This document shows, in pieces, positions 6,428-9,306 of a stretch of 9,306 nucleotides of DNA. The notes under the pieces were generated by a model, which ran no database searches, was not told the origin of the DNA, and saw only the letters and a list, made by a program, of their open reading frames with translations. The DNA lies in NCBI GenBank assembly GCA_020433835.1, contig JAGRBY010000263.1, positions 1 to 9,306 of the forward strand, read 5' to 3'. Position 1 is the stretch's first letter; each line of letters begins with the position of its first letter. The stretch comes from Anaerolineae bacterium. Lineage in GTDB: Bacteria; Chloroflexota; Anaerolineae; 4572-78; J111. The position numbers were made by a program, and so were the translations under genes.

Positions 6428-8002
6428 TTATGGCAAACTACCAATTTCCAGGGTATCAAGCACATGGTAGAGATCGGTCAAGCTCAAATTGCGGGAAACC
6501 AGCGAAACGAACTGATTTTGGTTCGACTCGCTAGTCGTGAACGCGGCGATGAGAAAGGTGCTGTTATTCGGATCGCAGCCCAGGTAAACATCCAGCGCGC
6601 CGGAGTAGCGAGGATGATCGGTAATCGACAACCGCTGCGGCCCCTCACAACTGGTCAGATAATCGGGGTTGCCAAAGCTGTCCAGAAAAGCGGTTGGCTC
6701 TTGACTATCGCGTGGCACAACGAGCCGTAATCCCGGAATTGCGAAACGCGACTCGCGGAAATTAGCCGATTGACCGGGGGCATTGGCATTAATGGTGGCC
6801 GAGGTCACCGCCCCAAAACTATCGCGATCGGACTGGCCGTTGATTTCACCCCAGACACCGGGAACATCAACCTGAATTACGCCCAGATCATCAACCGCCA
6901 GGGTGTAAGGTGCAGTCGGATTTGGGGTAATCTCCGGCGTAGGTTCCGGTGTAACGATCGGTTCACTGTTGCCTTCATCGGTAGGTTCAGCAACAATGGT
7001 AGGCGTAGGTTCGGGCAACGGCTGGCTGCTAAAAAATGCACCATTTAACTGTTCGTTCGTAGACAACCGCACCAGTTGGTAGCGCAATTCGCTGCCCGGT
7101 TCGCGGTTGAGGACGGTGTCGCAGTAAGCTCGCAGCGTGCCGTCGGCGGCCAGTGGCACATCGCCCAGGTGCGTGATAATATCACCCCCTTGAATACCGG
7201 CGCGTTCGGCCGGCGATCCTGGTGCGACGGCTCGCACCCAGAGGCCGGTGAGCAGTTGACCATCTCGATCGATAGCCGTAGCCTGACCGTTGATGCCCAG
7301 GTTAAAGGGATCAGGCCCTTCCCGCAGATTTTGGATCCGTTGGTACAGCGTATCGACTCCCAGGGCAAGATGGGGTGCGCCGGTTTCATCCGCCAGATAG
7401 GTATAACCGAGCAACCGATTCTTTTCATCGAGCAAAGGCCCACCAAACCCATCGACATTGAAGGATGGATTATATTGAATAAAGCCTTCATTTCCCGCTG
7501 CCTGACTATTTTGAGCGCTTCCCGCTTGGCGAACAATCGTACTGGGGATGAGGGTAAAAGCGCCGTTATCAGTGGTTCGATCAGCCACAGATACCGTCTC
7601 GCCAATCTCGATCTCAAGTTCATCGTCCAGTTCCAGAGCCGGATAATCGTCATCTTGAACCGGCAGTTGGAGAATGGCCAGGTCATGACACTCAGCCACG
7701 CCGACCACCTGGGCTTGTACAGGTGTGGTTTGCTCTTCACCGATAAAGACACTGAAATTGCTAACCCCGGTAACGAGATGATGGGGTACAACCGCCAGCC
7801 CTGTTTCATCAAAAATAAATCCAGAGCCGGCTATCTCGGCGGCATCGGTGCCGTCGGGCTGGCGCAAGCTGCCTGTGGGTGCGACAATACGCAGCGTTGC
7901 GGTTTCCACCGTTTCCAGCGACGCGCCGGAACAGGCGGCTAATAGAAGCCCCGTCATCAACAGCATAACGGGAGCCAAGTGTTTCAGTCGATAGTGTTTC
8001 AT
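6428..8002 (-). CDS. Lipoprotein: HtrA/trypsin-like pseudoprotease with PDZ domain
   Basis: A 524-residue exported lipoprotein. The signal peptide ends at a clear lipobox (LLAAC, lipidated C24). Residues about 35-225 follow the trypsin/HtrA fold: GSGFIFDETG (59-68), a histidine at VVPHHLV (71-77) and DLAILQL (107-113) for the usual acid. The active-site motif reads DGFGGPL (184-190) instead of GNSGGPL, with codon TTT at the catalytic serine position (F186). It is therefore probably not a protease and may bind peptides. A PDZ domain follows (about 232-313, with GSPAERAGIQGGDII). A Pro/Glu/Thr-rich linker (328-365) leads to a C-terminal domain of unknown fold (366-524) with C452 and C476. The start at 8002 has TAGGAGAGA upstream; the longer frame from 8044 would bury the signal peptide. 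It sits 112 bases before the kinase gene, so it may be its extracytoplasmic sensor or ligand. Confidence 0.88.
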   Translation of the reverse strand: MKHYRLKHLAPVMLLMTGLLLAACSGASLETVETATLRIVAPTGSLRQPDGTDAAEIAGSGFIFDETGLAVVPHHLVTGVSNFSVFIGEEQTTPVQAQVVGVAECHDLAILQLPVQDDDYPALELDDELEIEIGETVSVADRTTDNGAFTLIPSTIVRQAGSAQNSQAAGNEGFIQYNPSFNVDGFGGPLLDEKNRLLGYTYLADETGAPHLALGVDTLYQRIQNLREGPDPFNLGINGQATAIDRDGQLLTGLWVRAVAPGSPAERAGIQGGDIITHLGDVPLAADGTLRAYCDTVLNREPGSELRYQLVRLSTNEQLNGAFFSSQPLPEPTPTIVAEPTDEGNSEPIVTPEPTPEITPNPTAPYTLAVDDLGVIQVDVPGVWGEINGQSDRDSFGAVTSATINANAPGQSANFRESRFAIPGLRLVVPRDSQEPTAFLDSFGNPDYLTSCEGPQRLSITDHPRYSGALDVYLGCDPNNSTFLIAAFTTSESNQNQFVSLVSRNLSLTDLYHVLDTLEIGSLP

Positions 8003-8007
8003 GAGTG

Positions 8008-8015
8008 TCTCTCCT
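8008..8015 (-). promoter_or_regulatory. Ribosome binding site fixing the lipoprotein start
   Basis: AGGAGAGA on the minus strand, six bases before the ATG at 8002. That start places a basic n-region (MKHYRLKH) directly before the hydrophobic signal segment, as expected for a lipoprotein. Confidence 0.75.
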
Positions 8016-8071
8016 AACGTAAGTAAATGGTTTTTTAGATGCAACCACTCAAACTTCGAGGTGGTTTGGCT

Positions 8072-8511
8072 TTACACAAGATACGATTGCCCGACAAAGA
8101 TCAGGCCGTCCACAATGGCAATGGCCGCGAACCCTAACTTCAAGGCTCTGGGGCTGAGATATTGGGTAAAAAACGGGGCCGAACGCGCTCCAAAGACTGC
8201 CCCTAAAAGGGTGAAGATGGCCATATCCCACGGAATATCGTGAGCTGTGATTTGATGCAGCAGTGTAAGGTAGATGGAGCCGACGGCCAGTAGCACCACC
8301 CCTAACCCTACGCACCGCTCGATACGCAGGCCATAGACGAACATCAAAAAAACGGCCAGTGACGCTGCGCCAGAGTTGTCGGTTCGGGAAAGGCAACCAA
8401 CAGCACCACCAACCAGCCAATGGCAAACACCACCAGCCACCAGGAAAAATAGTGTGCCTTCGGCGGCGTTGCAGATGTACTATTACGTGGCAAAATTTGG
8501 GTAAGCGACAT
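8072..8511 (-). pseudogene. TauE/SafE-type permease remnant, internally deleted and frameshifted
   Basis: A first frame starts at 8511 (weak GGGG-type ribosome binding site) and gives 55 residues with one membrane helix (SWWLVVFAIGWLVVLLVAF), then reaches TGA at 8344-8346. A second frame continues at the same place and runs to the stop at 8072. It has several membrane helices and a tail (DIPWDMAIFTLLGAVFGARS, LSPRALKLGFAAIAIVDGL) that resembles the end of TauE/SafE (TSUP) anion exporters. The switch coincides with a run of seven T's on the coding strand (8346-8352); one extra T would join the frames into about 146 residues. TSUP proteins are usually about 250 residues or more, so most of the first repeat is missing as well. 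I infer a decayed gene with an internal deletion. A sequencing indel alone would not explain the short length. Confidence 0.7.
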
Positions 8512-8579
8512 ATAAATCCCCTACAAGTTTGAACCGTTACTTTGATGGGTTTAGTCTACAATAACTGTCAGGCGCGTGT

Positions 8580-8690
8580 TTGAACGGCAGTTGAGAAGAA
8601 ATTGAGGATTAGTTGATTCCTTATAATAGGACCTGTGAAATAGAGGAAAATACACTGAACATGATAATGTCACTGAATTCTGCCGTTCAA
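8580..8690. repeat. 11-base perfect inverted repeat bounding 111 bases
   Basis: TTGAACGGCAG (8580-8590) is matched exactly by CTGCCGTTCAA (8680-8690). The interior does not extend the match. Size and A+T-rich content would fit a miniature inverted-repeat element or insertion-sequence scar, but I see no clear flanking target duplication and no transposase. Confidence 0.5.
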
Positions 8691-8770
8691 TGATAGGGCT
8701 TTTTTGACAGTGGATTGATGAGAACACGGCCTGGATGTTCAGTGGTCTCATTTCCATCAGTAATTCAGTG
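8653..8770. repeat. Four copies of CACTGAA in mixed orientation, forming two inverted pairs
   Basis: CACTGAACAT (8653-8662) pairs exactly with ATGTTCAGTG (8735-8744), and CACTGAATT (8671-8679) pairs exactly with AATTCAGTG (8762-8770). All four share the CACTGAA/TTCAGTG core. The two pairs have different centres and cross each other, so they cannot form one simple hairpin; they could be protein binding sites or a pseudoknot-like fold. Confidence 0.5.
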
Positions 8771-8819
8771 TTTCTATCTCGCCTCATAACTGAAACGCCA
8801 CCCGTTCTATAAAAAGCAA

Positions 8820-8848
8820 TTGACTTAGACAGCGGTTCATAGTAGACT
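8820..8848 (+). promoter_or_regulatory. Weak sigma70-like promoter candidate facing the tRNA
   Basis: TTGACT (8820-8825), a 17-base spacer and TAGACT (8843-8848) match the -35/-10 layout with imperfect hexamers. It points toward the tRNA but lies about 130 bases upstream. A separate TAAAAT at 8960-8965 is better placed as a -10 for the tRNA but has no good -35 partner. Confidence 0.25.
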
Positions 8849-8980
8849 TTCGTTATTAAAAATCGTGCTTGTGTACAAGAGGTGCATTGCTTCACTTCCT
8901 GTGGCGAAGTTCACAGTGGACAACCTTTTACCACAAGATCAATTAAAATTCTGGCGTCATAAAATTGGGCGCTGCGTTTT

Positions 8981-9053
8981 GCCCCCGTAGCTCAGAGGAT
9001 AGAGCAGAGGTTTCCTAAACCTTTGGTCGTGGGTTCGACTCCCGCCGGGGGCG
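8981..9053 (+). tRNA. tRNA-Arg (anticodon CCT)
   Basis: A complete cloverleaf. The acceptor stem is GCCCCCG with CGGGGGC and the discriminator is G9053. The D-arm is GCTC/GAGC. The anticodon stem is GAGGT with ACCTT, around a seven-base loop TTCCTAA whose anticodon is CCT (9014-9016). The variable loop has five bases and the T-arm is GTGGG/CCCGC with loop TTCGACT. The 3' CCA is not encoded (CAC follows). It decodes the AGG arginine codon. A tyrosine recombinase begins 60 bases downstream, so the 3' end of this gene is a likely integration site. Confidence 0.97.
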
Positions 9054-9062
9054 CACACTTGC

Positions 9063-9113
9063 CCGTTTCTCTCTGGTAGATATGCCTTCTGCCACGAGAG
9101 GAGCGGCTTTTTT
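9063..9113 (+). terminator. Intrinsic terminator after the tRNA, overlapping the integrase ribosome binding site
   Basis: The 5' arm 9063-9080 pairs with 9088-9106 over 18 base pairs (three G-T wobbles, one bulged C at 9095) around a seven-base loop (TATGCCT). The T-run 9108-9113 follows after one C. The 3' arm contains the purine-rich AGAGGAG (9097-9103), the only Shine-Dalgarno candidate for the ATG at 9114. The hairpin would therefore stop tRNA transcripts and also mask the integrase start on any read-through RNA. Confidence 0.8.
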
Positions 9114-9306
9114 ATGCACTTCGACCAAAGTACCCCATCCGTTACCAGTACATCTGTGTTCGAGGAAGCGCTTGCGATTTTCATGCTGGACATGAAGGCG
9201 CGGCGCCTTTCACCCCACACTTTGGACTTCTACAGAGACAGATTGGGCCGGGCCTTCGCCTGGTTCCAAGCACACGAAGTCACCCACGTCGGCCAGCTGA
9301 CGGCCA
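9114..9306 (+). CDS. Tyrosine recombinase/integrase, N-terminal part (cut by window edge)
   Basis: Sixty-four residues are readable before the window ends. Residues about 14-64 match the N-terminal SAM-like core-binding domain of XerC/XerD-type and phage integrases: VFEEALAIFMLDMKARRLSP, then HTLDFYRDRL, with the typical SPxT (33-36) and a following aromatic-rich helix (FAWFQAHEV). The catalytic domain (Arg...His-x-x-Arg...Tyr) lies beyond the edge, so activity cannot be judged. The start has AGAGGAG ten bases upstream, inside the terminator's 3' arm. The frame is open upstream back to a stop at 9000-9002, so a different start cannot be fully excluded. The gene's place right after tRNA-Arg implies an integrated phage, plasmid or genomic island continuing to the right, with this enzyme catalysing its insertion and excision. 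Confidence 0.85.
   Translation, partial: MHFDQSTPSVTSTSVFEEALAIFMLDMKARRLSPHTLDFYRDRLGRAFAWFQAHEVTHVGQLTA

Larger units (their letters stand above)
8512..8980. other. Gene-free, A+T-rich spacer with inverted repeats
   Basis: No convincing coding region is found on either strand. A 114-codon open frame on the minus strand (8895-8551) has no family resemblance, no good ribosome binding site and Ser/Arg/Cys-heavy composition, so I do not call it. The stretch contains the inverted repeats and the weak promoter candidate listed separately, and is visibly richer in A+T than the genes to its left. It separates the minus-strand signalling cluster from the plus-strand tRNA and integrase, so both promoter regions probably lie in it. 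Confidence 0.6.

Noticed and set aside
7045..7812. 255-codon minus-strand open frame in another frame of the lipoprotein gene
   Set aside because: It is an out-of-frame shadow with no domain features; the lipoprotein frame explains the region.
7076..7942. 288-codon plus-strand open frame
   Set aside because: It lies wholly opposite the lipoprotein gene, whose signal peptide, protease-like fold and PDZ motifs make the minus strand the real coding strand.
8551..8895. 114-codon minus-strand open frame
   Set aside because: There is no recognisable domain, the composition is unlike the neighbouring proteins, no clear ribosome binding site is present, and it spans the inverted-repeat cluster.
8957..9220. 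87-codon minus-strand open frame with a GGSRTHDQRFRKPLLYPLSY-like segment
   Set aside because: It is the antisense translation of the tRNA-Arg gene, a well-known false protein in databases. The frame also crosses the terminator and the integrase start.

Overview
The window reads as a piece of a Chloroflexota-like chromosome (Anaerolineae/Caldilineae type). That is inference from protein style, not from a marker gene: membrane Ser/Thr kinases with Pro/Thr-rich stalks and SH3b-like domains, several FHA proteins, 'CPWDG'-type zinc ribbons and a TSUP-type permease remnant. Base composition is moderate, and most starts carry strong AGGAG-type ribosome binding sites.

Positions 1-8511 hold seven genes, all on the minus strand, so transcription runs from right to left. 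In that order they are: a broken TauE/SafE-type permease (8511-8072); a lipoprotein with a trypsin/HtrA-like domain, a PDZ domain and a C-terminal domain, whose catalytic serine position is Phe (8002-6428); a membrane Ser/Thr protein kinase with an SH3b-like and a beta-rich outer region (6315-4504); a small FHA protein with a zinc-ribbon-like tail (4430-3996); an 823-residue protein with two FHA domains fused to a two-Rossmann flavoprotein oxidoreductase (3962-1491); a four-helix membrane protein (1318-881); and a zinc-ribbon/TPR-like protein cut by the window edge (860-1). Gaps are 20 to 172 bases. Four consecutive genes share the same AGGAGAGA ribosome binding core, which suggests a co-evolved unit.

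The minus-strand genes look like one phospho-threonine signalling module. The kinase would sense something outside the membrane, helped perhaps by the surface lipoprotein pseudoprotease. Its phosphorylated targets would be read by the FHA domains, one pair of which is attached to an apparent redox enzyme. No PP2C phosphatase is present in the window. The FHA-FHA-flavoprotein fusion is the least ordinary component.

Positions 8512-8980 hold no convincing gene. The stretch is visibly richer in A+T and has a cluster of short inverted repeats. Then come tRNA-Arg(CCT) on the plus strand (8981-9053), a strong intrinsic terminator (9063-9113), and the start of a tyrosine recombinase (9114 to the window end). 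This is the classic border of a tRNA-integrated mobile element. The terminator's 3' arm contains the integrase ribosome binding site, so one RNA hairpin may both end the tRNA transcript and hide the integrase start.
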